64,000 nt of DNA from Cymbidium sinense (taxonomy: Eukaryota > Streptophyta > Magnoliopsida > Asparagales > Orchidaceae), in contig CM038228.1 in assembly GCA_021442155.1 (NCBI GenBank), positions 9,155,179-9,219,178 on the forward strand, given 5' to 3'. Shown piece after piece: positions 1-12,502 of the stretch. The notes under the pieces were generated by a model. It had not been told where the DNA came from. It made no database searches and saw only the letters and a list, made by a program, of their open reading frames with translations. Every line of letters starts with the position of its first letter. The stretch's first letter is position 1. The translations under genes and the position numbers were made by a program.

Positions 1-3000
1 TTAATGGCGGGATTAGTCACATAATTAGGGATTAATTACCTAATAAGCTTGGAAACTTCAAATATTCATAACTAATTGTAAAAAAATTAGAAAAATACAA
101 AATAAAAACATTGGAAAGATAATTCAAAGAGAAATATTCTAAAATTAATTTTAATTGATTTTCTGAAGTGATATTTTTAATTAGGGTTTTATTGGGAATG
201 TAATTATATTAATTACTCTATAATTATACCACTCATTAATTCCAAACTTTCTAAGGTTGATTAATGGGATGATCTCTACCTCCCATGATTTTCTTAAAAT
301 TTATTAATGGTTTAATTGGGGTAATTTTTTGGTTCATTCCTAATTACTTTCTTAATCAATTAAATGATTAATTAACCATTTAAATAGTGATAAATCCATT
401 AATTAATTTTGCTGATTACCTTAGAACAGTGGACTTAGGGAATGAGATTAGAGTTCTTTCCCATATCTTTTCCCTAAGCTTATTTCATTTGGACAAAACC
501 TAATTAAAGTAAATTAATTAAATAATTTAATCACCTAATTAATCAAACTTTTCAAAACCAAAATATTCCAGAACTTAATCAATTCATCTTGGGTAGGTAC
601 TTAGGTGTTCAATAACCTAAGTAACTTAAAGAAATCAAAATCCAACCCACATGTGTGGGAAGGGTTATGAAAGTACTTAAATTAAATCCTTTAACTTAAT
701 TAGTCATTAATTGTAAGCCAATTGCATTATGCCCTTTCTTTCCTAGGTGAATTGCTGATTTAAATTCTTTGTGTGATTTTATGTCATACATTGGCTCATA
801 ATTATGTGATTATATATGTTAAAGTGGTGTAGGTAAAGGGTAATTAATACACTTAATTCACACCTTAACCTAACCAAAGCATAATATTGATCTAATCATT
901 TAAAAATTAAACTAAAACATCATACACATGTGGGAATGAGTTAGGACCAGCAAATATTCTTAGATTTTTTAAATTAAAATCAAACTCAAACAAAATTCAA
1001 ACTCTCCTTAAAATAAATTTGATTTACTTTAAATAATCTTATTCATAGGATTATCTTTAGGAATTAATTAAAGTGAGTGAATTTACATTGCTTTCATCTG
1101 TTTATTTCTTTTCTAGCATGCTAAATGTGTATGTCATAGGAAATTCATGCATTCATGCTTCTTTAAAAATTAAATTAGAAATGAAATGTTTCCTTTATAT
1201 CAAATTGCATGTTTTGGCTAAAGTAAGAATATGAATGACTATTATCATTATTAAATCATAAATTATTTTCAAAACTTATGAATCAATTATCAAAACTGGA
1301 AGGTATGCTACTTATAATTATTTATGAGCATGCATGTGAGCAAAATATAAAGATGTACATAGTGTGGCTTTCCTTCTATTTTCTTTTAGCATAGTATTGA
1401 ATAGGATTTGGCAAAAGTGTATAGTTCATTTGAAAAAAAAAAAACATAACACTTGCTTAAATCCTTTCCTATTCATTCCTATGTTATTACTTAAGAAGGA
1501 CATCCACACATACACATATAAATTGCATAAATAAATTAAATAAATAAACACAAACTTTTGCATCTTTCTTTTTCCATTCATTTCTTCTGTACATGCATAT
1601 GTAATTAAGGAAAGTGGTATATTAGTCTAGACAACCCCGGGGTTGTGAGACTTTAAGTATCCCTAAGTAGGTCTTGTACCTTACACCCTTGGTGCTAACA
1701 ATGGCGTCATACTCACTTATGCCTTTCATACATATAAATATGCATGTGAAAAATGGATAAAAGAATCCCTCTTTTCTACTTAATAAAAACCATGCATCAT
1801 AAGGCATCTAAAATTTCTAAAGTAACTACTTAGCATTCATCATTAAGGTATGCTAAACATTCCTATCTGCATCTATAGATATGCTTAGGATTCATTCATA
1901 TGCATGTTACACATGTTGGGAAAGAAATGAAGTGATGTATGATATGTGATAGTATTTCACATTACTTAATCTTAAAATGCTTTTTTTAATAAGTTTGTTT
2001 AGGAAAAAATCTAAACTTAGGATTAATTAAAACACATAATAAAACATTCACTAAATAAGAATCAAATATTCTCTTTCCTCTCTCTCTACAACACTTAGTA
2101 ATTAATCCTAGGTTCATTCAAACTTAATCAAAACACAAAATAAAATTAACCCAAATCAATTTAACAACTTAAATGAAACTACTCTCTAACTTGAACATTT
2201 TCATACTTAGAAAATCTAAACCTTAAAGCCATAGCTAAACATACCACACAAACCTTAAATGGCACACACATTAGGCTAAGTCACCATTTCTAGCTTTAGG
2301 TTAGGACAGTACATGCTTTGATATTTGCTTTTATTTTATGATATTATGTTTTATCCTAAATGTTAGGGTGCATGTGCGTAGACTGAATGACAGGATGATT
2401 TAGTCTAATCATTATCTTCTGCAGGAAATTGTGTTTAAGGGGTGCTGTAATAAAAAATATAAAATTGCTTTTACTATGCAGGTGCTTATACCCTAAGCAT
2501 AATCCAAAATAGGCCAGGTGGACTTAGTTACCCATGTGTGGAGTGCTAAGTCCAATTTATACATATACATGCTTGGTATTGTATGGTTTGTTTAGCTAAT
2601 CTCTATTTTGCAGGTTTTAGTTAGATTTTTTTCTCATTTTCATGTACTTTTATAATTAAGATTTTGAAATGATTATTATGGGAGATTAGGAAGGGCATTG
2701 ATTATAAGATTACATCTTATATACTATGTGAAGCCTTTGGAGCAACCACATTCCAATCATGCAAAAGAAGGAACCAAAAGAAAAAAGAAGAAAGAAGAAA
2801 AGAAGAAAAGAAGAAAGAAGAAATGAAGAATGATGACTCCCATAATATGAATTCCTTGCTTAATTGTAATTAATTCATTTATAATCCGGGTTGTATAAGG
2901 GTAGAGCTTGGCTACCCAATTTACTTTTGGGTTTGTGCGGTGGAGCCTGACCATAAATGGTCTTTTATTCTATTGCGCTAGTTTTATAAATTGATTGATG

Positions 3001-4356
3001 TTTGTTTAATTTGTGCATTAAGATGTCATCTTTTCCTAGTTTCTTCCTTGCTTTAATGTATGGACTGAATGAAGATTAGGCTCTTAGGAAAAGTAAATTT
3101 TCTACCAAACTAATCAATTCAGATTAAAAATAAACAACTCATAACCTCATTTAAAGCCTAAGTTAAAATCAAGATAAAAGAATCAACAACCCCTTAGTTG
3201 GATGTGTACTTTTTTTTCTAACATCATGCATAAAAAGTATATTGTTTCACTCTTGATTGGAGGGCTTCCACCTTTACAAGAGAACTTGGCTTGACCTATG
3301 AGGGCCATGGTGGAAACACACCTCCTTATCTTTCTAATTTTGGCCCATAATCTAATTTCTCATGCATTAGGCATAAAGAATCCTAAAGCGTGTGTTAACT
3401 TGATTGTCCAAAATAAAAATAAAACATATAAAATTTGTATTAGATTTTATTCATTAAAGCATGCCCTTACATGATCTAGTCTCTTAGAGAGTGTGTTTAA
3501 GGACTTAGTCTCTTTCTAAATAAATAACAACCTTGCTATCTTGCATAAACATATGACTTGTCTACATATTTTAAAATCGTAGGAGGAGTTAGTTGGCAGC
3601 CACCCCCAGGCGATTGTAAGTCTAATAGTTGGGTGGTTTATCCTCTTTTATGGAGGTAAACTAAATACCCATTTTCTCTTTAGATTTAGGTCGTGCTTTT
3701 GGCCCTCGCCAAAGCTCCCTAGATTTATGTTTGGAGGTTACTACTTCCCTTTGTGGGCTATGAGCAAAAATCCTCACCTCTTAGGCATTTTCATAACCTT
3801 GTATTATAGAATTGTAAGCCCTACATTTCTAATAAAAATTTAACTCAAATAAATTAATTCAATTTCAAAAATGTAAAAAGCCCAATCATCGGATAGTTTT
3901 GGGATGCTTACTAGGCTTCCTAGTATCTCCTACTTATTTTTATTTGGCTTTGATAAGAACTCCCTCCTCTTGATCGATCCCACTTGACTTTCTAAAAATA
4001 AGCCAATCGATTGATAGTCCTACCTTTCAAAATCTTTGGAGACAATGATCATTTACTTTAATCGAGAGTATTCCTAAGGAATCATGTTCCTTAGGATGTA
4101 ATTAACTATGGGGGCTTGCCCCTGTAGGGAACTTAATGAACCTGGCTTAAAATAAACTCTGCTTTACTTTTCTTGTAAAGTAGGGGAAGAATCTTTGGTA
4201 CATTCCGAATTCTCATAGTCCTTAAGAGTCCTTATTGAGGTGATTTGGTCCATTGTAGTGTAGTGACTTCTATCTCTCGAGATAGTACACCTCTTCTAAA
4301 TGTCGCACTCGATAACCCTAATAAGAACATCTACGGATATGCGTGACATCCCAACA
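1..4356 (+). repeat. Right-hand part of a very long LTR-like repeat, copy 1
   Basis: This stretch matches, in inverted orientation, about 15,005-19,590. Shared landmarks include the block around 4,070-4,110 (a short palindrome beside the phrase 'aggatgtaattaactatg', also near 15,250), the segment at 4,180-4,350, and the AT-rich first 100 bases (found near 19,450-19,590). Similarity stops right after CCCAACA at 4,350-4,356, which has the form of an LTR 3' end (..CA). Everything before this lacks a coding frame longer than about 65 codons. The left end lies outside the window. I read it as the end of a long LTR inserted into the chromovirus that follows. No primer-binding site follows it, so it is a 3' LTR or a solo LTR. 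Confidence 0.65.
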
Positions 4357-4419
4357 AGGGGTATTTTATATATCTCTATTTTCATTCATCCTCTTTTCCC
4401 AAAAAGAAAAGGGAGATAG

Positions 4420-5273
4420 ATGAAGGCGGAGATGTATAGAATAATTTCCACAAGTACTAAATTACATTTCAGCACTACATTTCATCCACAGAAAGATGGG
4501 CAATCTGAACGAACAATTCAGGTATTAGAAGATTTGTTGAGGTTGTGCATTTTGGATTTTGGCGGTAGTTGGGAAGATCATATACCTTTGATAGAGTTTG
4601 CCTATAATAACATATATCAATGTAGTATCCAAATGGCTCCTTATGAAGCTTTGTATGGTAGAAAATGTAGGACTCCTTTGAGTTGGCTTGAAATCAAAGA
4701 AAGATAATTAATTGCACCAGAATTGATTGATCAAGTGAGTGAAAAGATTAGAATTATCAAAGACAGATTGAAAGCTGCACAAAATAGACAATAAAAATAT
4801 TATGACCCCAAGCATAAGATGATAGAATTTCAAGTGGGAGATTTTGTATTCTCAAAGTCAGACCTATGAAAGGTATATCCAGATTTAGGTGGAAAGCTAG
4901 TCATAGGTACATTGGGCCATTTGAAATTATTAAAAAAGTTGGAAAGGTTGCTTAGCTTTGCCACCAAATATGTCGATACACAATATTTTCATGTTTCAAT
5001 GCTTAGAAAATGGGTTCTGATGCAACCAATGAATATCACATAAGAAGATTGAAATTCAAAAGAATCTAACTTATGTAGTAGAGCCAGAAAGAATTGTGGA
5101 ATTTGAAGTTAGAAAATTGAGAAATAGACAGATTCCTTTCATGAAGGTGAAATGGAAAAATAGAATAGAGAAAGAAGCCACTTGGGAAAGAGCAGATGAA
5201 ATGAAGCAGCAATTTCCCTATATTTTTACTCATTGATCAAGAAATTTTGAGGACGAAATTTTTATAAGGATGG
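4420..5273 (+). pseudogene. Ty3/gypsy chromovirus integrase C-terminus plus chromodomain, decayed
   Basis: The first 95 codons read as the end of a Ty3/gypsy integrase core: FHPQKDGQSERTIQVLEDLL, then WEDHIPLIEFAYNN, MAPYEALYGRKCRTPL. After a stop at about 4,705 the frame continues with the integrase C-terminal module (YYDPKHKMIEFQVGDFVF), with further stops and frameshifts. Near 5,060-5,235 comes a chromodomain-like tail (LTYVVEPERIVEFEVRKL, VKWKN, EATWERADEMKQQFPYIF). This order, and the closing words FEDEIF just before the LTR, are typical of plant chromoviruses of the Tekay/Del group. The chromodomain would steer integration to modified chromatin. Reverse transcriptase, RNase H and the integrase N-terminus are missing: the long LTR-like repeat ends 64 bases upstream and probably cut the element. 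Not functional. Confidence 0.88.
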
Positions 5274-5906
5274 GAGAATTGTTAGGCATGTATTTATCTA
5301 ATAATATATATTAATAATAATTAATTTTTTAATTATATTTATAATTTAATTAAACAATAGTAATTAGACTAAAGTAGCTTTCAACATATATCATTATCTA
5401 TACTTAACATTATCTATATATATATATATATATATAGATACATATATATATTCTCTTAATATAATAATATTCTATATATTATGTAGATATATATATCGGA
5501 GATTTATACATCTTCGACATCGATAGATGCTCTTTTCTTCTCCGGCGATCTTACGATCATGCTTCATGGATGGAGATGGCTGTGGGAGAGGGGTGGTTTA
5601 TCTGCTAGATTGGTTGGTGAGAATGGCTCTATTTATAGAAGGATGGATGATTTGAAAATAAAATGAGATATTTATATTATTTTATATAGTAATATAATTT
5701 ATCTTATTATTTTTAAATTTATTATATAAATATTATTTTTATTTATAATATTTATTTATAAATAATATTATAATATTATTTATGTTATTAAATATTTTAA
5801 TAATTTGTATTGATTAATAAATTTTAAAAATTGAATTATTTATAATTAATTTTTAATTATAATAATTTTAATTAAATAATTATAAATATATATTAATAAA
5901 ATAATA

Positions 5907-5910
<4 letters not shown>

Positions 5911-5974
<64 letters not shown>
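5911..5974. repeat. (AT)n microsatellite
   Basis: About 32 uninterrupted AT units with one interruption near the right end. It lies inside the AT-rich probable LTR. A shorter tract is at about 5,415-5,436. Confidence 0.95.
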
Positions 5975-5980
<6 letters not shown>

Positions 5981-6317
5981 TTATAAACATGCATTTATTT
6001 TTTAATTTTTTTTATTATTTTAAGAGAAATAAAATTAAAAAGATATTGTTATATTTTATGTTCATTGTAAATAAATGATATATAAAAAATATAATTTAAT
6101 GATTTTGTTAAAGCGATAAATTATGAAAATATCAGTTTTATTTCATATGAAGTTATTTTGTAAAAATAAGATATTTATTATTTTTTGTATATAAAGATTA
6201 ATTTGAAAAATAAATTAGGATATTTTTATTTAATAAAGTATTAATAAATTTTATATTTATGTTATAGAAATGTGGTTAATATATTAGAAAACATTGAATT
6301 TATGGTTTTATATTTTA

Positions 6318-6377
6318 TAATATATATATATATATATATTTATATATTCTATATATATATATATATATATATATGTT

Positions 6378-6414
<37 letters not shown>
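6318..6414. repeat. Cluster of (AT)n microsatellites
   Basis: Three AT tracts (about 6,318-6,340, 6,351-6,374 and 6,384-6,414) are separated by short T-rich interruptions. The tracts are likely to be polymorphic and hard to assemble. Confidence 0.9.
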
Positions 6415-6419
<5 letters not shown>

Positions 6420-8600
6420 AGCAATTTAATTGTTAATTAAAGAATAAATTTGTTATATTATTTAAAGATTGAAGAAATTAATATATTATTATTTTTTCTT
6501 TAAGTAATTAAAGCACAAATAAGAAGGTTATTGTAATTATTGACAAGCAGTTCATGTAAAATAAATGATAATGAATCATGTAATGTATATGATTGATTAG
6601 TTATGAAATTTCATGAAGCATATTTTTTGGAATAATAATTATGATTTGTACATTGTTTATGTGTAGAGGTTTCATGTTTTTGAGAAAGAAGTCTAGAATA
6701 AGATTTAAATTCTAATATGATATATTTATCTTTCTTAATGTATTTAGTATAATGTAATACATATATATGTTTTATTTGAAATGAAGACATATAATTCATG
6801 TTATATCATGATTATAAATTTGTTTTGTTTTCTTGTTGCATATCCATAATAGATGTTTTAATTTATTTATGAGCATAATTGCATATTGTATTTATTTTGA
6901 AAACATAAGATTAAATAATTTATTAATGTCATTTTAATGTATTATAAATATTTATGATATTAATTTTAGAATTCGTTAGTGAGAAAAAGGTTCAAATATT
7001 ATGAGATTGAGCAAAAGAGTCTCATATAGAAAAAGGAAATTTTGTAATGTATAATATGATATGTTAAATATGTATAATGACATGGGTAAATTTTATATTA
7101 TGACCATATATATGTTTTAGAATTATATCATGTTTAAGAAAAATTTAATAATAATATTTTTATGAATAAATGATTATCACGTATTTATTTTAATTATCTA
7201 ATGGTATGCATATAATATTCCACTCTTCGATAATTCAAATCTATAGTAGATTGCTTATTTTACTAAGTCATATGACTTAATTTGATTATAATATTTTAAA
7301 TAAGAATAATAGATTTTTTACTTTTTTAAGTTATAAAATATTATAAATAAATTTTAGGTATGTTAATGATTTTTAATAAAATTATTTTGATATTCATCAT
7401 TTTAGATCTATGTGTGTACTAAAAGTTTAATTTGGTTGTTTCACCTATAAATTTGTAGATTTATTGTTTAAATATTATGATATGATGGGTAAATTTAGAC
7501 TTTTTGATCTTTATACTATTCTATGTATGTAAAATTTTCATAGTTGTTTAAGAAAAATTTCATAAAATTTATCTCTGCAACTCTTTTGAGTCTTATTGTC
7601 GTTTGGGATGTGGCTAGACTGTCACCATGTAACAAAGATCAGTCAATAGATTTATTTTATTATATTTTTTCATATCAAAATAATGTTTAGAAGTTTAAAT
7701 AAGAAATTCTTCTATTAAGACCTTTGATAATGGTATGTAAATGTAAAATAAAAAATACTCTTTAATGATTAAACATATTATAATCAATCTTGTGAAATCC
7801 TAACTATTTTATTATGTACTTATGACTTCATATAGATATGCATAGATCTATTTTTTTAATTTCATTGAATTTTATCAACTTGTAGATGCATGTTTTTACA
7901 TTCAATATGCCATATTTTGTATACTGTAATTGATAAAGAAATATTTGTACACTCATTTACATTATATAATTTCTTTGAGATATATATTTTTATGCATGGA
8001 TTTCAATATTAATTTCAAACATATGTATGCCTTATAGTACATGCCCATTTATTCATTTGAAATTTCATATTATTAACATGACACAATGTATTTTAATTAT
8101 ATATGATGTTTTAATATAATGGCATTATACTACACTAATATATAAATTGTATCATTATGTACATTTATATCATGTTTAGATAATGCTACAAAATGTGCTA
8201 AAATTATTTATTTGCACTATGACATGAAATTGAATATGGATGTATTTACATGCTAATCACATTCTTAAATCATTTGCATGTATTTTAATGTGATTTTGAA
8301 TGTCAAATTATATTGAGATTTGTCCAAATTTAATTAGTCATAATATATTTAAATTGAGATTATCTTTATATGAATGTTACTCCCTCAATTGATTTACATA
8401 TTTCAATACATGCCTATGAAGATGGGGATACCTTGAATTTTTATTTTTTCATTTTTTATTTTAAATTATTTTCATAGCTTTTAATGTAAAGATTTTAAAA
8501 ATATATTACCTTGAAGTACATGACAAGTTTAATCAAACATTTCATGAGGGATTCTCATCATTTTTTATCTTTTATGCTTGTAATTTAGAAATAAGAAATC
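6420..8600. other. AT-rich DNA without recognisable gene
   Basis: I read both strands and found only short chance frames (the longest about 62 codons) and no splice-like or protein-like structure. It is probably the interior of the long LTR that starts at 5,280. Confidence 0.6.
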
Positions 8601-8617
8601 GATAAAAGAATCCCTCT

Positions 8618-8634
8618 CTTATTTATAAATAGAG
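8618..8634 (+). promoter_or_regulatory. TATA-like element, possible LTR promoter
   Basis: The sequence TTATTTATAAATAGAGG resembles a strong plant TATA box. It is followed within 110 bases by a purine- and pyrimidine-mixed leader. In a chromovirus LTR this would drive the genomic RNA. Only sequence resemblance and position support it. Confidence 0.4.
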
Positions 8635-8929
8635 GTGGAGATGAGGTTCATTCCTACAATCCTTCTCATTTGCATTGATACGTTTGAGTAGGTTTGAGTT
8701 ATTAAAGTTTGGAGCCCTTGTTCAATTGTTTGTTTATAGGTATGTATCTCAATCCCCCCTCCACCCCTTTATCTTGTAATCTTCATTTTTAAGTTTAATC
8801 ATTTAATTTGAATCATTTTTTAACATTTTAGAAGATTATTTGATTTTATTCCCTACAAATTTATTTTGTCTAATATTGGTCTCCCGTATACGTATTTTTT
8901 TTTGCATTACTCACATTTAAGATCACCTC

Positions 8930-9115
8930 CCAGGTGGGAGTCGCAGAATATTGCCTACCCACCATGCCAAAAAAAAAGTGTGTATGGGAGGTGCAATGGA
9001 CATAAACATCATCCTATCATGCCAAGAAAGATGCATATATGATATTTAACCTGCACAAAAATGACACATTTCTCGGCCACGCTAAGAGAGACGTGTATGA
9101 ATACTTAAATTTCAC
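8930..9115 (+). repeat. Degenerate tandem repeat, about 55-60 bp unit
   Basis: Three successive units share a core of the form catgcca-agaaag-atg-gtatg: at about 8,962 (ccaccatgcc), 9,017 (tatcatgcc) and 9,074 (ggccacgct). Each is followed by an AT-rich spacer. The units have diverged, and the block lies between the probable chromovirus LTR and the GA-rich DNA. Function unknown. Confidence 0.55.
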
Positions 9116-9151
9116 AATATTTGTATTTTATCTCAACACATTATATTTTTG

Positions 9152-9189
<38 letters not shown>

Positions 9190-9246
9190 GAAAAAAAATA
9201 AAGACATATAATGAAAGAAAATCCTTCTCGATTTGGAGAGAAGTAG

Positions 9247-9288
<42 letters not shown>

Positions 9289-9625
9289 AGAGTTTGTTGC
9301 AAGTTTCTCTTTATTTCGATTTTGAGGGATAGAAATAGAAGAGAGAGATAAAAAAGATAAATTTTTTGTAACAAAACAAAAAAAACTTTTTTTTTTATTT
9401 TTTGTTTTGAGACGGAAGAGGAAGAGAGAGAGAGAGAAAGAGAGAGGAAGAGAGAATAGAAAAAAATAAAGTTATAGAATAAAAAATATATCCTTCTAGG
9501 TTTGGAGAGAAGTAGAGAAAGAGAGATAGAGAGAGAGAGGGAGGGAAAGAGAGAATGAGCAAGAGGTTTATGCGTTTTCTTTTGTCTCATTTTTTCAATT
9601 TTGAGGGTTATAGAGAGAGAGAATG
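9152..9625 (+). repeat. GA-rich simple-sequence region
   Basis: Runs of (GA)n occur at about 9,155-9,186, 9,250-9,282, 9,421-9,450, 9,518-9,560 and 9,610-9,622, within diverged copies of a short motif around 'tttggagagaagtag' (9,233 and 9,500). The long open frames across this block on either strand are translations of the repeat (RERERE, SLSLSL) and are not genes. Confidence 0.9.
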
Positions 9626-9844
9626 ATCGAGAGGTTTGATGTAAGAAAATACCTTGTTTTTTTTGTGGTGAGAGATATGTAAGGGAATAGTATAGTGAAT
9701 GCTGGTGGGGTTGCTGGTTGGTCAACGATGGTTTGAAGGAGTTGGGATAGTGACTTGGAGGGCTTGGCTAGGTTGAGCAAATGAGCTAACGAGGCTTGTA
9801 GCTAAGGAAGAGGTAGCTAGTAGGTAAGGGATTAATTTTTTAAA

Positions 9845-9955
9845 TTAATCCTAATTAAAATTTAATTTAGTTAATTAGGCATAAAAATTTTTAATTTTAG
9901 GCCTAATTGTCCATTGAATGGGCGACTAGAGCTGACGTGAACATGCAACTGATTT
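9845..9955 (+). repeat. Probable left terminal inverted repeat of the MULE
   Basis: The stretch around 9,880-9,955 (ggcataaaaatttttaattt, then a ttgaa-gggcgact word and gctgacgtgaacatg) matches the reverse complement of 23,598-23,705 (ggcataaaaaaattttaagt, gttgaacgggagact, tgacgtcaacatg). The inverted arrangement at the two outer ends of the transposase/PMD unit is what terminal inverted repeats would give. The two have diverged by indels, and the outer limit is uncertain. Confidence 0.55.
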
Positions 9956-10000
9956 TGGGTCAATTTTTTTTTTAAAAATTTGACATAGCCTAAGTTTTTT

Positions 10001-10815
10001 GACCATATCGGACTCTTCTGGTTTCAAAATTGAGCATGCTCAGTATTGTTAGAAAGCTATCAAAATTTTCTACAACTTTTATGTTGACAACCTACGACGA
10101 ATCTTGCCCAGGTAGCTGCAGTTTTTGCGTATGCTCGGATTTTCACGATGCAAAATTAAATTTTTTGACATAACCTAAGTTTTCTGGCCGTATCGGACTG
10201 ATCCGGTGTCAGAATTGAGCGTGCTTGGTATTGTTGGAAATATATCAAATTTTCTACAACTTCCATGTTGATAACCTTTAACAAATCTCTCCCAAGTAGT
10301 CGCAATTTTTGTGTATGCTCAGATTTTCACGGGGCACAATTAAAAATTTTGACACACCCCCATTTTTTGGCCATATTAGACTTATCTGGTGTTAAAATTT
10401 AGTATGCTTAGCATCGTTGGAAATCTAACTAAATTGTCTACAACTTTTATGTTAACAACCTTTGACAAATATCGCCCAACAAGCTGCAGTTTTTGTGTGT
10501 GCTCAGATTTTCATAGTGCAAAATTGAAAATTTTGACCCAAAGCCACTTTTTTGGCCTTATCGGACTCATCCAATATCAAAATTTAGTGTACTTAGTATT
10601 GTTAGAAAGCTAATAAAATTTACTACAATTTTTATGTTGACAACCTTTGATGAATCTAGCCCAACAAGCCTCAGTATTTCTGTATGCTCTGATTTTCATG
10701 GAGCAAAACTAAAAATTTTGACACAACCCCACTTTTTTGGCCGTATCGGACTCATCTGGTGTTGGAATTGAGCACACTTGGTATTGTTGAAAAGCTAATA
10801 AAATTTTCTACGTAA
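10001..10815 (+). repeat. 185-bp tandem repeat, about 4.4 copies
   Basis: A unit beginning with a word like 'ggccgtatcggactcatc' recurs at 10,001, 10,186, 10,369, 10,554 and 10,739, giving periods of 185, 183, 185 and 185. Each unit holds a 'ggtattgttggaaagctaat' word, a 'tctacaacttttatgttgac' word and a 'ctcagattttca' word. The last copy breaks off where the PMD gene sequence begins (in the plus sense), so the array lies directly behind the 3' end of the PMD gene. No coding potential. Confidence 0.92.
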
Positions 10816-10817
10816 TA

Positions 10818-11799
10818 TAGGTCTACCCACATGAATGTGCTCTCATGCCCATAGCTAGAGTAAGTGTAAGCATCCAGTCATATTCATGCACTTCGGCTCT
10901 GTCACCTCATGTAGCTCCCTGTATAAATAAGCAAGCACAATAAATCCCAATGAGAACTCCCTAAATATAAGAATATCCTCTAGTAATAATAGATACTACA
11001 AGTGAATCTCAGAGCCAGATGCGTCTGGCATAAAAAAACAACCAATCACAATAAGTATGTATGCTCTGACATGCATAGAAAACTAAAGCTAGGTGAAATC
11101 TAAATATGAATCCCTATAATATGTCGTCTAACACAGCCATCATAGAGGCAAATAAATTTGTACATGAGCCTATTCCATATAGAATTTTGATGTGACATGT
11201 GGCTGGACCGGATCAAGATACACGACATGTGGCTCCGAGTGTGCTCCTATCAACTCATCATAATAACCTGGCCATGAAGTCCACCTCTTACCTTCCCCAA
11301 CTACAATTCGACCAACTATAGGTGAGTCATCTATGTGAACACCCAAATCTATAGCAACATCCTGCAACATAATCATTATCTCTCCAACTGGAAAGTGAAA
11401 TGTATTTGTCTACAATGACCAACATTCAACAAATACTGTGAGCATGTGGTGATCTAGGCGAATGTACTACATCTGTGACACACAATCTAGTCTAATTGCT
11501 TGTAGAACACTCATAAATCTAGGACAATTAACTAGTCATTCTATGAACATCAATAAATGTGAGGCTACCTCAACCACTATGACCTACACACACAAAAATT
11601 TGATCAGTAAGCAATATTATGTGGTAATTTATATGTGGAGCATGTGGAAAATTTTTTTGCCAAATCAGGATGCGATGTTCTATGTCTACCACATAAGATT
11701 GTAATACTGGGGTGAACTTCTAGGTGGAGGTGTAGTCCACAACATTCTCCTCCTCGGCTTCACCTCCTGTGTGGGGCAAATTGGTTCTTCAGCAGACAT
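10818..11799 (-). pseudogene. Plant mobile domain (PMD, MAIN-like) protein, decayed
   Basis: From the candidate start at 11,799 (MSAEEPICPTQ) the frame soon hits stops. The PMD core is then readable: HHMLTVFVECW (about 11,455), FHFPVGEIMIMLQDVAIDLG (about 11,395-11,340), VVGEGKRWTSWPGYYDELIG and, after breaks, a MPDASGSEIHL / YLLLLEDI / LGFIVLAYLYRELHE block down to about 10,900 and LWA-EHIHV near 10,835. These are the successive conserved blocks of the plant mobile domain (also annotated as aminotransferase-like or PP7-long-form-like). The domain is found both in transposons and in host proteins such as MAIN and MAIL1, which act in silencing and genome stability. Position, orientation and the enclosing inverted repeats say it is a second gene of the MULE. 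Several stops make it a pseudogene. Confidence 0.85.
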
Positions 11800-11885
11800 T
11801 ACCCTTAGAAACAAGTTATGATTTAAACATTTAATAACAGGCCACATAATCACAACAACAATACAAATATAGTCACATAATCTAA

Positions 11886-12345
11886 CAACAACCAAGTATG
11901 GAATAGTATAGAATGATCATAGCAGTAGTACATGAGTCATCACAAAATATTGTCTAACAATAGTTTTCAACATATAATAGCATAAGTGGCTGCAACATTT
12001 TCTAACAGCAATAATACACATGTATAATAGTGTGGTACAATATATAATAATCTCACAACAGAAAAGTATGGAATAGTATAGAACGATCACAATAGCAGTA
12101 CATGAGCCATCACAAAACATTATCTAACAACAGTTTTTAACATATAATAGCAGAAGTGGTTATAACATTTTCTAACATCAGTAGTACACATGTGTATAAT
12201 AATGTGGTATAATATATAACAATCTCATAGTAGATAAGTATGAAAAAATATAGAACGATCACAATAGTGGTACATGAGCCCTCACAAAATATTATCTAAC
12301 AATAATTTTTAACATATAATAGCAGAAGTGGTTACAACATACAAA
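11886..12345 (+). repeat. 171-bp tandem repeat, about 2.7 copies
   Basis: The unit begins with a word like 'aagtatggaatagtatagaa' near 11,893, 12,064 and 12,236. It continues with 'catgagccatcacaaaa', 'tctaacaacagtttt', 'catataatagcagaagtgg' and 'acacatgtataatagtgtgg'. The third copy is incomplete. The array fills the space between the transposase 3' end and the PMD gene of the MULE. The short open frames on the minus strand here are repeats of one another and not proteins. Confidence 0.9.
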
Positions 12346-12502
12346 AATAAAGGAGGAGACATCTGACAACAACAAGTAGTACATCATAGACCCATAACAA
12401 CTCATATAAGTATAAGCGGCAATAGATTACACACAACTAATAACCTCCAATACATTAGGATAGACAATACAAGTTCTCTAAAAGAAGACTCTAATCTAGG
12501 TT

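Larger units (their letters stand above)
5280..8950 (+). repeat. Probable AT-rich LTR of the chromovirus (right limit uncertain)
   Basis: The sequence TGTTAGGCATG begins at 5,280, six bases after a purine-rich GGATGGGAGAA run that looks like a polypurine tract directly behind the chromodomain. This is where a chromovirus 3' LTR should start. What follows is AT-rich, has no coding potential and contains several (AT)n tracts. Tekay/Del LTRs can be 3 kb or more, and a TATA-like element near 8,620 would fit the promoter of such an LTR. I could not find a second copy in the window, so the right end near 8.9 kb is a guess. Confidence 0.4.

Noticed and set aside
9141..9725. Long minus-strand open frame (194 codons) rich in Ser and Leu
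   Set aside because: It is a translation of the (GA)n/(TC)n simple repeats; the residues are SLSLSL strings with no domain.
11462..12120. Short frames on both strands between transposase and PMD gene
   Set aside because: They lie on the PMD leader or in the 171-bp tandem repeat and repeat one another or shadow the PMD frame.
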